A program made the position numbers and the translations under genes. Positions 1 to 8,729 of a DNA stretch of 64,000 nt are shown here, in pieces. The notes under the pieces are model-generated. The model saw only the letters and a program-made list of their open reading frames with translations, had not been told where the DNA came from and ran no database searches. The DNA is from Advenella sp. S44 (GTDB lineage Bacteria > Pseudomonadota > Gammaproteobacteria > Burkholderiales > Burkholderiaceae_B): NCBI RefSeq assembly GCF_002810445.1, contig NZ_NEXS01000001.1:620001-684000 (forward strand), given 5' to 3'. Positions within the stretch are counted from its first letter, which is position 1, and each line of letters starts with the position of its first letter.

Positions 1-489
1 CTCAAACCGGACGGCGTTTTTGTCGCAGCCGAAACGCAGGATGGCTCTATCCTGGTGAAACAGCTCAAAGAATTTGGCATCGAAACTAAAGTTTTCGGGG
101 TCGGTTCATGGGGTACATCCGACTTTATCGGTTTGACCGGAGAAGCCTCGGAAGGCATTTATGCTGCGGTGCCTTATGTGTCCAACATGGAGGGCGAGCG
201 CAATGCGGGGTTTGTGAAAGATTACGAACAGCAATACCAGCAGTTGCCCGGCAAGTATGATGCCTCCGGCTATAACGCCATGAATATCCTGATGCAGGCG
301 ATTGAGCGGGCGGGCACAGACGAGCCGGAAAAAATCCGCGACGCACTGTATGAAACAGACTATAAAGCGCCTAACGGACGGTTCCAGTTTACCGACAAAG
401 GCGAAGGATACGGATTTGACACCGTGCTTGTGCAAATCCGGGGCGGCACAACACATGTGGTCACCCAGGCACGGACCGAAAAGCCGTAA
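1..489 (+). CDS. ABC transporter substrate-binding protein, branched-chain amino acid type (5' truncated)
   Basis: This is the C-terminal 162 residues of a periplasmic type I solute-binding protein; the reading frame is open from base 1, so the gene starts before the window. The visible part has the pattern of the second lobe and hinge of Leu/Ile/Val-type receptors, including an ASGYNAMNIL stretch and a final FDTVLVQIRGG segment. It is followed 30 bp later by LivH, LivM, LivG and LivF homologues on the same strand, so it is the receptor of that importer. The ligand cannot be read from the sequence. Because the operon leads directly into nicotinate-degradation genes, a pyridine carboxylate or a breakdown product is as plausible as an amino acid (inference). 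Confidence 0.85.
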   Translation, partial: LKPDGVFVAAETQDGSILVKQLKEFGIETKVFGVGSWGTSDFIGLTGEASEGIYAAVPYVSNMEGERNAGFVKDYEQQYQQLPGKYDASGYNAMNILMQAIERAGTDEPEKIRDALYETDYKAPNGRFQFTDKGEGYGFDTVLVQIRGGTTHVVTQARTEKP

Positions 490-519
490 ATACATCGGAT
501 CACGAAATAAGGAATCGGT

Positions 520-1392
520 ATGGAGTTATTACCGCAATATATTGCCAACGGGCTGGTCATTGGGTCTTTTTATGCACTGTCGGCGTTGGGCCTGACATTG
601 ATATTGGGGTTGATGCGCGTTGTCAATTTCGCGCATGGCGAGCTGTACATGGTGGGCGGCGTCATGGGATGGTGGGCCACCACGCGGCTGGGGCTTGATT
701 TCTTTTCCGGGCTGCTGCTGGTTGCAGTGGTACTGGGCACGTTTGGCTGGCTGATTGATCGGTTTCTGATTGAACGGATCCGCGATCAGGGCGAAGAGCC
801 CGGAATCCTGCTCACTATCGGGCTTTCGATATTCCTGGCCAATACCGCTTTACTGCTGGTTGGTACCGCGCCGCTGAAAATTGAATCGGCGGTGGCAGGC
901 GGGCCGCTATTTCTGGGGCCGATTGTGCTGACCAAGGCCCGGATGTTTGCCGTCGGGGTCAGTATCGTGTTGATGGTCGTCACGTATCTTGTCATCCAGA
1001 AAACGCGGCTGGGTCGTGCGATGCGCGCAACGTTCCAGGATCCGATGGCGGCAAAACTGGTTGGTATCCGAACTGCCAATATCTATGCAGGCACTTTTGC
1101 TATGGGCACAGTAATCGCATCCATGGCGGGCATGTTGCTAGGATCAATTTATTCGACCCAGGTCTCCATTGGCGGACTGGTCAGTATGAAGGCGTTTGTG
1201 GTTGTTGTTCTAGGCGGAATGGGCAGCTTTGCCGGCGCGATTGTTGGCGGATTGTTGCTTGGTCTGGCCGAAGCGCTGTGGGGTGGCTATGTTGCTACCG
1301 GCTGGGTGGATATTATTGGTTTTATTCTTGTGATTCTGACCCTGCTGTTTCGCCCTTACGGATTGTTTGTTAAACGCGCGGAGAGAGCATGA
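520..1392 (+). CDS. livH: ABC transporter permease, LivH family
   Basis: A 290-residue inner-membrane protein made almost wholly of hydrophobic segments, the normal length for LivH permeases of the hydrophobic-amino-acid uptake (HAAT) family. The N-terminus (ANGLVIGSFYALSALGLTL) and the VNFAHGELYMVGG segment are family hallmarks. The start is supported by an AGGAA ribosome site 9 bp upstream. Its stop overlaps the LivM start by 4 bp (ATGA), implying translational coupling. The symbol reflects the family; the transported compound may not be a branched-chain amino acid. Confidence 0.9.
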   Translation: MELLPQYIANGLVIGSFYALSALGLTLILGLMRVVNFAHGELYMVGGVMGWWATTRLGLDFFSGLLLVAVVLGTFGWLIDRFLIERIRDQGEEPGILLTIGLSIFLANTALLLVGTAPLKIESAVAGGPLFLGPIVLTKARMFAVGVSIVLMVVTYLVIQKTRLGRAMRATFQDPMAAKLVGIRTANIYAGTFAMGTVIASMAGMLLGSIYSTQVSIGGLVSMKAFVVVVLGGMGSFAGAIVGGLLLGLAEALWGGYVATGWVDIIGFILVILTLLFRPYGLFVKRAERA

Positions 1393-2384
1393 CTATTCAA
1401 CGCAATTGCCTGGCGGCATTCATGCTGCTGGCGGCAGTACTGCCATTTATCGTACATGACCAGTATATTCTGCATGTGGCTATTATTGTGATGTTCTATG
1501 CAGTTCTGGCCACAAGCCTCAATCTCGTGGTCGGCTATGTCGGTGAGTTTTCCCTTGGGCACACGGCCTTTTTGGGGACCGGCGCCTATGCGGCTGCGTT
1601 GCTATCGACCCAGGCCGGCTGGCCCCTGTGGGCAACGATTCCGGCAGCCGGGCTGTGCGCGGCGATTATGGGAACGATCATTGGTGCGATCACATTGCGA
1701 TTGCACGGTCCGTTTTTCGTCATTATCACCTTGTCATTCTCGGAAGTGCTGCGTCTGATCGCCAATAACTGGGTCGCCGTCACCAAAGGGCCCATGGGAA
1801 TTGCCGGAATCCCTCAGCCGGCGTTCCTGGCGCAGATCGACAATTTGGCGGGCAAACACTTTTATTATGGCGTTGCTTGGCTGCTGTTGGCCATTGCCCT
1901 TTACCTGGCATATCGCTTTGTGAACTCCAATGCCGGTCGTGCTGCCGTGGCGGTCCGCGAGAACCGGTACGTTGCGCAGTCTATCGGCATTCGTCCGCTG
2001 AACTATTCCATGATGGCGCTGGTGCTGGGTGCGTTCCTGAGCGGCACTGCTGGCGGATTTTACGCTCATTACATCTCATTTGTCGGGCCGGAAATGTTCC
2101 GTTTCGCGTTCATGGTCACCATGATCACGATGGTGCTCATCGGTGGCAAGGGCACGCTGATCGGGCCCCTGGTTGGCGCCTTGCTGGTCACATTCCTTGA
2201 AGAGTATCTGAGAGAGGCGCAGGAATTGCGATTGTCATTGTTCGGCCTGATCGTTATTGCAATTGTGCTGTTCTTGCCCAAGGGCATCATGGGGTTTGTT
2301 ACCCATCGTCGCGAAAAGCGCGAACAGAACCACGCAACGTCAGTAGGCGCGCCTATCGGCGGGACAAAAAGGAGGTCGGCATGA
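1389..2384 (+). CDS. livM: ABC transporter permease, LivM family
   Basis: A 331-residue polytopic membrane protein, the second permease of the LIV-type importer. Family features include the SLNLVVGYVGEFSLGHTAFLG segment early in the protein (split here as SLNLVVGYVG, then EFSLGHTAF) and a charged cytoplasmic tail ending in REKREQNH and beyond. It overlaps livH upstream and livG downstream by 4 bp each, so the four genes form one tightly coupled operon with the preceding receptor gene. Confidence 0.9.
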   Translation: MTIQRNCLAAFMLLAAVLPFIVHDQYILHVAIIVMFYAVLATSLNLVVGYVGEFSLGHTAFLGTGAYAAALLSTQAGWPLWATIPAAGLCAAIMGTIIGAITLRLHGPFFVIITLSFSEVLRLIANNWVAVTKGPMGIAGIPQPAFLAQIDNLAGKHFYYGVAWLLLAIALYLAYRFVNSNAGRAAVAVRENRYVAQSIGIRPLNYSMMALVLGAFLSGTAGGFYAHYISFVGPEMFRFAFMVTMITMVLIGGKGTLIGPLVGALLVTFLEEYLREAQELRLSLFGLIVIAIVLFLPKGIMGFVTHRREKREQNHATSVGAPIGGTKRRSA

Positions 2385-3190
2385 TGAACACGCAGGCGCA
2401 AAATGCGCAGGCCAGTGGCGCACTGCAAGTTAACGGGCTATGCAAGTCATTCGGCGGCATACATGCTGTCAGAGACATCAGTTTCAATGTAAAACGCGGA
2501 GAGATTGTCGGGCTGATCGGGCCTAACGGTGCGGGAAAGACGACATGCTTCAATCTGATTACGGGTTTCTATGCGCCTTCCTCGGGCACGGTTCATTTCG
2601 ATGAACAGGAGGTGACCGGCGAAAAACCGTATAGCATGGCGCGGCGCGGCATCGTGCGCAGTTTTCAGAAAACCAATATCCTCAAAACGCTCTCGGTCTT
2701 TGAAAATGTGCTGACCGGTCATTACATGGAGGCACGCCAGCCGATATGGAAAACGTTTTTCCCGACTGCGAAGGTTCGGCAGACCGAAGCTGACATCCGA
2801 GATAGCGCTGCACGTATTGTCAACACCATCGGCTTGGGCAGGCATATGAATGTGCCGGCAGCCCAGCTGTCTTGCGGCGACTTGCGTTTGCTGGAAGTGG
2901 CGCTGGCCCTGGCGGCAAAGCCCAGAATCCTGATGCTGGACGAGCCTGCAGCCGGACTCAATAGCCATGAGGCCCGCGAGTTTGGCGAGGTACTCAGAAA
3001 ACTGGTGGGTGATCTGGTCGAGTCCATTTTGCTGGTCGAGCACAATATGGGCCTGGTCATGAGCGTTTCTGATCGGGTCGTTGTCATGCATTTCGGTCAG
3101 AAGCTGGCCGAGGGAACGCCAGAGCAGGTGCAAAAAAACGCCAAAGTGGTGGAAGCCTATCTGGGAACAAGCGCCAAGGAGCAATCATGA
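2381..3190 (+). CDS. livG: ABC transporter ATP-binding protein, LivG family
   Basis: A 269-residue nucleotide-binding subunit that would energise the LivHM channel. Walker A is GPNGAGKT at residues 47-54 and Walker B is ILMLDEP. The signature is LSCGDLRLLEVALAL, where the glutamine that usually follows LSxG is an aspartate. A ribosome site GGAGG precedes the ATGATG start, and the gene overlaps LivM by 4 bp. The C-terminal extension after the H-loop (LVEHNMGLVM) matches LivG rather than LivF. Confidence 0.92.
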   Translation: MMNTQAQNAQASGALQVNGLCKSFGGIHAVRDISFNVKRGEIVGLIGPNGAGKTTCFNLITGFYAPSSGTVHFDEQEVTGEKPYSMARRGIVRSFQKTNILKTLSVFENVLTGHYMEARQPIWKTFFPTAKVRQTEADIRDSAARIVNTIGLGRHMNVPAAQLSCGDLRLLEVALALAAKPRILMLDEPAAGLNSHEAREFGEVLRKLVGDLVESILLVEHNMGLVMSVSDRVVVMHFGQKLAEGTPEQVQKNAKVVEAYLGTSAKEQS

Positions 3191-3954
3191 ATGCAATAGC
3201 ATTGGAACAAGACACTTCAATGGATAGCCACAGCGCGCCGGCAACGCCGATACTTGAGATCAAAGACCTGCATGTCAGCTATGGCAAAACCCAGGCACTG
3301 CATGGCGTGAATCTGACCGTTAAGCAGGGCGAAGTGATTGCCTTGATCGGCGCCAATGGCGCCGGAAAAAGTACAACGCTGCGCGCCATTTCCGGGCTGC
3401 TCAAGCCGACCCAAGGGCAGATTATTTATCAGGGGAATTCCATCGCCGGCGTCGCGGCCGATCGCATCGTGGCCCAGGGTATCGCTCAGTCGCCGGAGGA
3501 ACGCCATATTTGGCCGACCATGACGGTGTACGAGAACCTGACTTTGGGCGCGTACCTTTGCAAGAAAGAATCAGAAGTGGAGCGGCGCGTGACGCTGGTG
3601 TATCACCGGTTCCCGCGCCTGAAGGAAAGGCATCGCCAACTGGCCGGAACGCTTAGCGGTGGCGAACAGCAAATGCTGGCTATCGGCCGCGCGCTGATGT
3701 CGGAACCTTCACTATTGCTGCTGGATGAGCCCAGTCTCGGGCTGAGCCCGCGAATGGCTGAGGAAGTATTTGAGTTTGTCCGCGAAATTAATGCGCATGG
3801 GGTCACCGTTATGCTGGTTGAACAGAATGTTTATAACGCGCTGTCGGTCTCTACAAGGGCTTATGTTTATGAAACCGGCAAAGTGGTTGCAGAACGGGAG
3901 GCCGCGGGCCTGCTGGATGATCCCGAGCTGCTGAGCGCCTATCTTGGGGCCTGA
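3187..3954 (+). CDS. livF: ABC transporter ATP-binding protein, LivF family
   Basis: A 255-residue second ATPase of the LIV-type importer. It has Walker A GANGAGKST, signature LSGGEQQMLAIGRAL and Walker B LLLLDEPSLGLSP. The N-terminus carries about 20 extra residues before the first beta strand (ILEIKDLHVSYG). It overlaps livG by 4 bp. After its stop there is only a 110-bp gap before nicC, on the same strand, which suggests functional linkage between this importer and the nicotinate pathway. Confidence 0.92.
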   Translation: MNAIALEQDTSMDSHSAPATPILEIKDLHVSYGKTQALHGVNLTVKQGEVIALIGANGAGKSTTLRAISGLLKPTQGQIIYQGNSIAGVAADRIVAQGIAQSPEERHIWPTMTVYENLTLGAYLCKKESEVERRVTLVYHRFPRLKERHRQLAGTLSGGEQQMLAIGRALMSEPSLLLLDEPSLGLSPRMAEEVFEFVREINAHGVTVMLVEQNVYNALSVSTRAYVYETGKVVAEREAAGLLDDPELLSAYLGA

Positions 3955-3967
3955 CAGGCACGACTTG

Positions 3968-4004
3968 CGGAGACTATCTCCGTATATTCGTGAATTAATT
4001 AAAT
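3968..4004 (+). promoter_or_regulatory. Spacer upstream of nicC with small hairpin and candidate TetR operator
   Basis: The gap between livF and nicC holds a tight hairpin, CGGAGA-cta-TCTCCG at 3968-3982, followed by the AT-rich palindrome-containing motif ATTAATTAAAT at 3994-4004. The same 11 bases recur at 8739-8749 beside the start of the TetR gene that ends the cluster. This makes it a candidate operator for that regulator and a likely control point for nicC transcription. No run of T follows the hairpin, so termination there is doubtful. Confidence 0.4.
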
Positions 4005-4064
4005 GGTTATTTAATAAATGGTATGTGCTGATCAGCATATGTGATTGAAACTGGAGTGAAATAC

Positions 4065-5294
4065 ATGTCGAAAACTTTGAAAGTAGGAATCATCGGAGGC
4101 GGTATCGGCGGCGCCGCGTTGGCAAGGGCGTTGCAATTGCACGGAATAAACGCCTATGTTTTTGAAAAGGCGCCGGCATTTGGTGAAATTGGGGCCGGTG
4201 TACAGATGACGCCCAACGCGGTCAAAGTGCTCAGGGCATTGGGACTACAGAACGATCTTGATCGAATCGGCTTTTTGCCCAAGGCGATGGTAGGCCGCAA
4301 CTGGGACGATGCGCGCGAATTATTCCGTACCCCATTACAACAGATATGCCGTGACAATTTCGGCGCCGACTTTCATCATGTTCATCGCGCGGACCTGCAT
4401 GCCATCCTGTGCAAGGACATTCCGACAGACCAGGTCAGATTCAACACGATTTGCACAGGCATCACGCAAGACGCCGATTCGGCCACGGCGCATTTTGATG
4501 ATGGCTCAAGCTTTGAGGCCGATATTATCGTCGGGGCGGACGGCATTCATTCGGCCGTGCGCGATTCACTCTGGGGCAAAGACCAGGCCAGCTTCACAGG
4601 CCATATGTGCTGGCGCGCCCTGGTGCCGGTAGAGCAGCACCCACTGCCTTTCGTGAGCCCGGACGCGTCGTTCTGGTTTGGCCCCAAGGCGCATATTGTG
4701 ACCTACTACGTCAAGGGTGGCGCCGCTGTCAATATCGTCGCAGTCAATGAAAGTGCAGACTGGGTCGCGGAATCGTGGACTGAACCCAGTACCCGTGAAG
4801 AACTGCTGGCCGCCTATGAAGGCTGGCATCAGGACATTATCGACCTGCTTGAGCGTACCGATCCGGACCAGACATTCAAATGGGGGCTGTTCGATCGTGA
4901 TCCCATGGCGCAGTGGGCAAAAGGCCGCGCCACCCTGCTGGGAGACGCCGCGCACCCCATGCTGCCTTTCCTCTCGCAGGGCGCGGCCATGGCACTGGAA
5001 GATGCGTTTGTGCTGGCCGAAATGATCGCCCATTTCCCGACGGACCACGAAGCGGCCCTGCGATGCTATGAGGCTGAGCGGCTTGCGCGTACCGCGCGGG
5101 TGCAGCTTGAGGCGCGCGAGCGTGGTCGTACCTATCATCTGTCTACGCCCGAAGAGCAGCGTGCGCGTGATGAAGCGCTCAGGAAGCAGCAGGCAGAAAA
5201 TCCCAATGCGGTCGGCATCAAGGCCGAGTGGGTTTATGAATACGATGCCACCCGTTGTAAAGAGCGTATCGGTGCGGAGGAACCGGTTGCCTGA
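4065..5294 (+). CDS. nicC: FAD-dependent monooxygenase, 6-hydroxynicotinate 3-monooxygenase (NicC) type
   Basis: A 409-residue flavoprotein hydroxylase of the PHBH/salicylate hydroxylase fold. The FAD-binding GxGxxG is GGGIGGAAL near residue 10. The second flavin motifs are IIVGADGIHSAVR and LLGDAAHPMLPFLSQGAAMALED. Overall pattern and gene context match NicC, which decarboxylates and hydroxylates 6-hydroxynicotinate to 2,5-dihydroxypyridine using NADH and O2. I chose ATG 4065 because GGAG lies 8 bp upstream; an in-frame GTG at 4041 lacks such a site. It heads the nicC-nicD-nicX-nicF run. A salicylate-hydroxylase-like activity on a related ring is the main alternative. Confidence 0.82.
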   Translation: MSKTLKVGIIGGGIGGAALARALQLHGINAYVFEKAPAFGEIGAGVQMTPNAVKVLRALGLQNDLDRIGFLPKAMVGRNWDDARELFRTPLQQICRDNFGADFHHVHRADLHAILCKDIPTDQVRFNTICTGITQDADSATAHFDDGSSFEADIIVGADGIHSAVRDSLWGKDQASFTGHMCWRALVPVEQHPLPFVSPDASFWFGPKAHIVTYYVKGGAAVNIVAVNESADWVAESWTEPSTREELLAAYEGWHQDIIDLLERTDPDQTFKWGLFDRDPMAQWAKGRATLLGDAAHPMLPFLSQGAAMALEDAFVLAEMIAHFPTDHEAALRCYEAERLARTARVQLEARERGRTYHLSTPEEQRARDEALRKQQAENPNAVGIKAEWVYEYDATRCKERIGAEEPVA

Positions 5295-5413
5295 GCCAGT
5301 GTTGAGTTGTCCCGTATGCCCGGCGATCGACATGGGCAGGAATAACAATGCAGCAATGGCAGCGTTGACGCCGGTCATCCTGTGCCGGCAATGACTATTA
5401 GGAAACGAATTCG

Positions 5414-6244
5414 ATGACAAATACTTATCTTTATGGCGCCAATGTCTGGGCCAATGACATCCGGCAGCATTATCTGCGTTTTGGCGGTCAGTCCGACGGC
5501 CGGGATGCGCGCGACCCGGTAATCGTGATTCCGGGTATTACCAGCCCGGTAGAAACGTGGCGGTTTGTCGCAGAGCGCCTGGGGCGTCACTTTGATACCT
5601 ACGTGCTGGATGCACGCGGCCGGGGCCTGAGCCAGGCCACGGATGATCTGGACTACAGCCTGGACGCAATGGCGGCAGACGTGATTGCATTTGTGAAGGC
5701 CCTAAGCCTGCCATCTTGTTCGATTGTGGGCCATTCCATGGGAGGCCGCATCGGCATACGCGTCGCCGGGCAGCGGCCTGCAGGCATCAAGCGTCTGGTC
5801 GCCGTGGACCCACCTGTCTCGGGCCCTGGTCGGCGACCGTATCCGGCAAAGCTTGAATGGTATGTGGACTCAATCAGGCAGGCTCAGCGCGGAATAAGTG
5901 TTGAACAGATGCGCCAATATTGCCCGACCTGGACCGAAGAGCAATTGCGGCTACGGGCGCAGTGGCTGCATACCTGCAACGAGCGCGCCATTACGGAAAG
6001 TTTTCACGCATTCCAGACCGATGATATTCATGCAGACTTTGCCCGTATTGACGTTCCCGTCCTGTTGATGGCTGCAGAACGCGGCGATGTCATTCGTGAT
6101 TCAGATATGAACGAGTTGCTTCAGTTGCTGCCCTCAATGCAACACGTGCGCGTAAAAGATGCAGGGCACATGATTCCTTGGGATAACGAACCGGGGTTCT
6201 ATCAGGCCTTCGGGGATTTTCTGGGACGTCCTCTGGACGAGTGA
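5414..6244 (+). CDS. nicD: N-formylmaleamate deformylase (alpha/beta hydrolase, NicD)
   Basis: A 276-residue alpha/beta hydrolase. The nucleophile elbow is GHSMGG (Ser in VGHSMGGRIG), with an acid in the LLMAAERGD region and a C-terminal histidine in DAGHMIPWD. The N-terminus, with the pattern GANVxANxIRQHYLRFGG, is characteristic of NicD, which hydrolyses N-formylmaleamate to maleamate and formate. The start has AGGAAA upstream. It lies between nicC and nicX, the enzymes that make its precursor and its substrate, which supports the assignment. Confidence 0.88.
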   Translation: MTNTYLYGANVWANDIRQHYLRFGGQSDGRDARDPVIVIPGITSPVETWRFVAERLGRHFDTYVLDARGRGLSQATDDLDYSLDAMAADVIAFVKALSLPSCSIVGHSMGGRIGIRVAGQRPAGIKRLVAVDPPVSGPGRRPYPAKLEWYVDSIRQAQRGISVEQMRQYCPTWTEEQLRLRAQWLHTCNERAITESFHAFQTDDIHADFARIDVPVLLMAAERGDVIRDSDMNELLQLLPSMQHVRVKDAGHMIPWDNEPGFYQAFGDFLGRPLDE

Positions 6245-6280
6245 AAAACGGAATTTATACGACAGATACTGGGAGGTATT

Positions 6281-7342
6281 ATGGCTGTCCGCGATACAGA
6301 TTTGATCCAAGCCTGGATCAATGTACTGAAATTGTCAAAACTTGCAAAAGGAGATGCGGTCACCGTGCTGACCAGTGATCACACCCATCCGCAGACGCTG
6401 CGTTGCGCCATTACTGCGGCGACCATGCTGGGGGCGGTGGTCAGTCGCCTGGATCTGCCGCCGGTGAATGCAGAAAAATCATTAAGCCGCGATCCACTGG
6501 CCTATCTTGGCACGACTCCGCTCACCGGCAATCGCCCGGCAATCGCCGCGCTCAAGGCCAGTGATCTGGTCCTGGACCTGATGACATTGCTTTTTTCTCC
6601 CGAGCAGCATGAGATTTTGCAAGGGGGCGGAAAAATCCTGCTGGCTGTGGAGCCGCCAGAGGTGCTTTTACGAATGGTGCCCACGCAAGAAGATCATGTG
6701 CGTACCCAGGCAGCTGCAGCGCTTCTGAAACAGGCCCGCCAAATGCGGGTGACTTCTGCAGCCGGAACTGATTTGCGCTGTCCGCTGGGGCAGTATCCCT
6801 GCGTGTCGGAATATGGCTTCGTCGATGAGCCGGGTCGCTGGGACCATTGGCCTAGCGGCTTTACCTTCACCTGGCCCAATGAAGGAGAAACGCAAGGCAC
6901 GATCGTGCTGTCAAAAGGCGATATTCTGTTGCCCATGAAGTCCTATGTCGGCGAGACCATTACCTTGACGGTGAAAAACGGCTTTGTGACAGATATCAGC
7001 GGCGGGGTCGAAGCACAAATGCTATCGGAGTACATTGAATCCTTTGACGACCCGGAAGCCTACGCAATTTCGCATATCGGCTGGGGTTTGCAGAAACGCG
7101 CCTACTGGTCTACGCTGGGCCTGTACGACAGGGAAGCAACGATAGGCATGGATGCACGCGCGGTCAGCGGCAACTTCCTGTTTTCACTGGGCCCGAACAA
7201 TGAAGCGGGCGGCAGTCGAACCACGGCGTGTCATATCGATGTGCCGATGAGGCGATGCGACGTCTACCTGGACGATTTGCAGGTGGTTGCCGATGGCAAA
7301 GTGGTTGAATCCACGTTATTGCAATCTGAGGCAGTATCATGA
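6281..7342 (+). CDS. nicX: 2,5-dihydroxypyridine 5,6-dioxygenase (NicX)
   Basis: A 353-residue non-haem iron ring-cleavage dioxygenase, unrelated in fold to the classical extradiol enzymes and distantly related to M29 aminopeptidases. It opens 2,5-dihydroxypyridine to N-formylmaleamate. His265 (in SHIGWG), His318 and Asp320 (in CHIDVP) fall at exactly the residue numbers described as iron ligands in Pseudomonas putida NicX. GGGAGG precedes the ATG by 6 bp. The stop overlaps the nicF start by 4 bp. Confidence 0.93.
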   Translation: MAVRDTDLIQAWINVLKLSKLAKGDAVTVLTSDHTHPQTLRCAITAATMLGAVVSRLDLPPVNAEKSLSRDPLAYLGTTPLTGNRPAIAALKASDLVLDLMTLLFSPEQHEILQGGGKILLAVEPPEVLLRMVPTQEDHVRTQAAAALLKQARQMRVTSAAGTDLRCPLGQYPCVSEYGFVDEPGRWDHWPSGFTFTWPNEGETQGTIVLSKGDILLPMKSYVGETITLTVKNGFVTDISGGVEAQMLSEYIESFDDPEAYAISHIGWGLQKRAYWSTLGLYDREATIGMDARAVSGNFLFSLGPNNEAGGSRTTACHIDVPMRRCDVYLDDLQVVADGKVVESTLLQSEAVS

Positions 7343-7971
7343 GTGAGAACCAGGTCTTTGAACGACAGGGCTTTGGCGCAGAAATGGAATTGGCCCCGCC
7401 TTTCGGATTGCTTATCATCGACTTTGTGAATGGTTTTGCCGACCCCGATATTTTTGGCGGCGGCAATATCACAAGTGCAATTGAGTCCACACGACCGCTT
7501 CTGCAGCAAGCAAGGGAAAGTGGCTGGCCGGTGGCCCATAGCCGCATCGTGTTTGCGGATGACGGTGCCGATCATAATATTTTCAGCAGAAAAGTGCCCG
7601 GCATGCTGACGCTAAAAGAGCATAGTCACGCCAGTGCAATTGTGCCGGAACTGGAACCTGCGCCAGGCGAATTGGTCGTACGCAAGACGGTGCCATCGGC
7701 GTTCTTTGGTACAACGCTGGCGGCGTGGCTTACGCAGCACGGGGTCAGCACATTGCTGGTGGCCGGTTGCGTAACCAGTGGCTGCGTGCGTGCCAGTGTC
7801 GTGGACGCGATGTCGCTGGGTTTTACGCCACTGGTGGTGTCCGACTGCGTGGGCGACCGGGCGATCGGCCCGCACGATGCCAGTTTGTTTGACATGCAGC
7901 AGAAGTACGCGATGATTATGGACAGACAGGCTGCGCTGGACTTTTGTCGTTCGGCCATGTCACCCGATTAA
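7339..7971 (+). CDS. nicF: Maleamate amidohydrolase (isochorismatase-like, NicF)
   Basis: A 210-residue cysteine hydrolase of the isochorismatase superfamily. The catalytic triad is visible as Asp28 (LLIIDFVNGF), Lys116 (VVRKTVPSAFFGT) and Cys149 (GCVTSGCVRASVVDA). NicF converts maleamate to maleate and ammonia, the last dedicated step before maleate isomerisation to fumarate. It is translationally coupled to nicX by a 4-bp overlap. The gene ends 40 bp before a strong terminator, marking the end of the catabolic operon. No maleate isomerase (nicE) is present in the window. Confidence 0.9.
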   Translation: MSENQVFERQGFGAEMELAPPFGLLIIDFVNGFADPDIFGGGNITSAIESTRPLLQQARESGWPVAHSRIVFADDGADHNIFSRKVPGMLTLKEHSHASAIVPELEPAPGELVVRKTVPSAFFGTTLAAWLTQHGVSTLLVAGCVTSGCVRASVVDAMSLGFTPLVVSDCVGDRAIGPHDASLFDMQQKYAMIMDRQAALDFCRSAMSPD

Positions 7972-8011
7972 GGCACAAACCAACGCTCGCAGCGAGCCTG
8001 CGCCGGGAATG

Positions 8012-8038
8012 AAAGCCTGCCCGGCCGCAGGCTTTTTT
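8012..8038 (+). terminator. Rho-independent terminator after nicF
   Basis: A perfect 9-bp stem AAAGCCTGC / GCAGGCTTT encloses a 6-base loop and runs into a T tract (TTTTTT). It lies just past nicF and touches the stop codon of the convergent TetR gene, so it probably ends the nic transcript. Confidence 0.9.
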
Positions 8039-8729
8039 ATTCCGCTTCCAATCCTCCCACCATAAACCGCGTCACCTGATCAATCAACTCGTTCGTATCG
8101 TTCACATCGTAGCGTCCTTTGGGCGCCATCTCTTCCATCCTGTGAGTGTCGGAAAACGCATATAAATAGGTGCCGATCATGAAGGTCACGCGCCAGCAGG
8201 CGTCCAGCTCACTCAGCTTTGGCAGCGCTTTTCTCAATACCGCCACATAGCGCTGAGTAGAGCCGCCGTAGGCCTCGGACCGCAGCGAGTACGAAATTTC
8301 CGAGGGCTCGGTATGCAAACGTGCCTGAAGCCTAAGAAAGGCGCGACCCTGATACGTATCACGCAGGGACAGGACCGGCTCAAGGAAGGTTCTGACGATA
8401 TCGCTCACTTGAGGGGTCTTCTGCCGCTCCAGTGCTTCCAGGCGCTCTACGCGTTCGCGGGACACCATTTCGCCTCTGCGCAAAAAGACCGCCTGGAAGA
8501 GCCCGAATTTTGAGCCGAAGTAATAGCTGATCAACGCCTGGGTCACATTTGCCTGATCGGCAATCTCGCGCAAGGCGGTGCCCGCATAACCTTTATCTGA
8601 AAAAATGACTTCGGCGGCATCCAGAATTTCGTCGCGCACAACGCTGGCTCCTTCGGGACGGCCGGGACCATTGATTTTCCGAGCTCGTCTTACGGACGTT
8701 TTTCTTGCAAGCTGCTCTGTTTTTTTCAT
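8037..8729 (-). CDS. TetR/AcrR family regulator, probable nic-cluster regulator
   Basis: A 230-residue one-component regulator. A basic N-terminal extension (about 30 residues) precedes a TetR DNA-binding domain: DEILDAAEVIFSDKGYAGTALREIA, then the helix-turn-helix around NVTQALISYYFGSK (written here in two parts). It is convergent with nicF and shares the terminator region. P. putida also places a TetR regulator (NicS) with its nic genes, so a role as repressor of nicCDXF is likely but inferred. The ATTAATTAAAT motif 10 bp upstream of its start and upstream of nicC is a plausible shared operator. The ribosome site is weak. Confidence 0.8.
   Translation of the reverse strand: MKKTEQLARKTSVRRARKINGPGRPEGASVVRDEILDAAEVIFSDKGYAGTALREIADQANVTQALISYYFGSKFGLFQAVFLRRGEMVSRERVERLEALERQKTPQVSDIVRTFLEPVLSLRDTYQGRAFLRLQARLHTEPSEISYSLRSEAYGGSTQRYVAVLRKALPKLSELDACWRVTFMIGTYLYAFSDTHRMEEMAPKGRYDVNDTNELIDQVTRFMVGGLEAE

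Noticed and set aside
2447-3184. Long open frame antisense to livG
   Set aside because: It lies wholly over a clear ABC ATPase with all motifs intact, and its translation has no family pattern. Long antisense frames are common in GC-rich genes.
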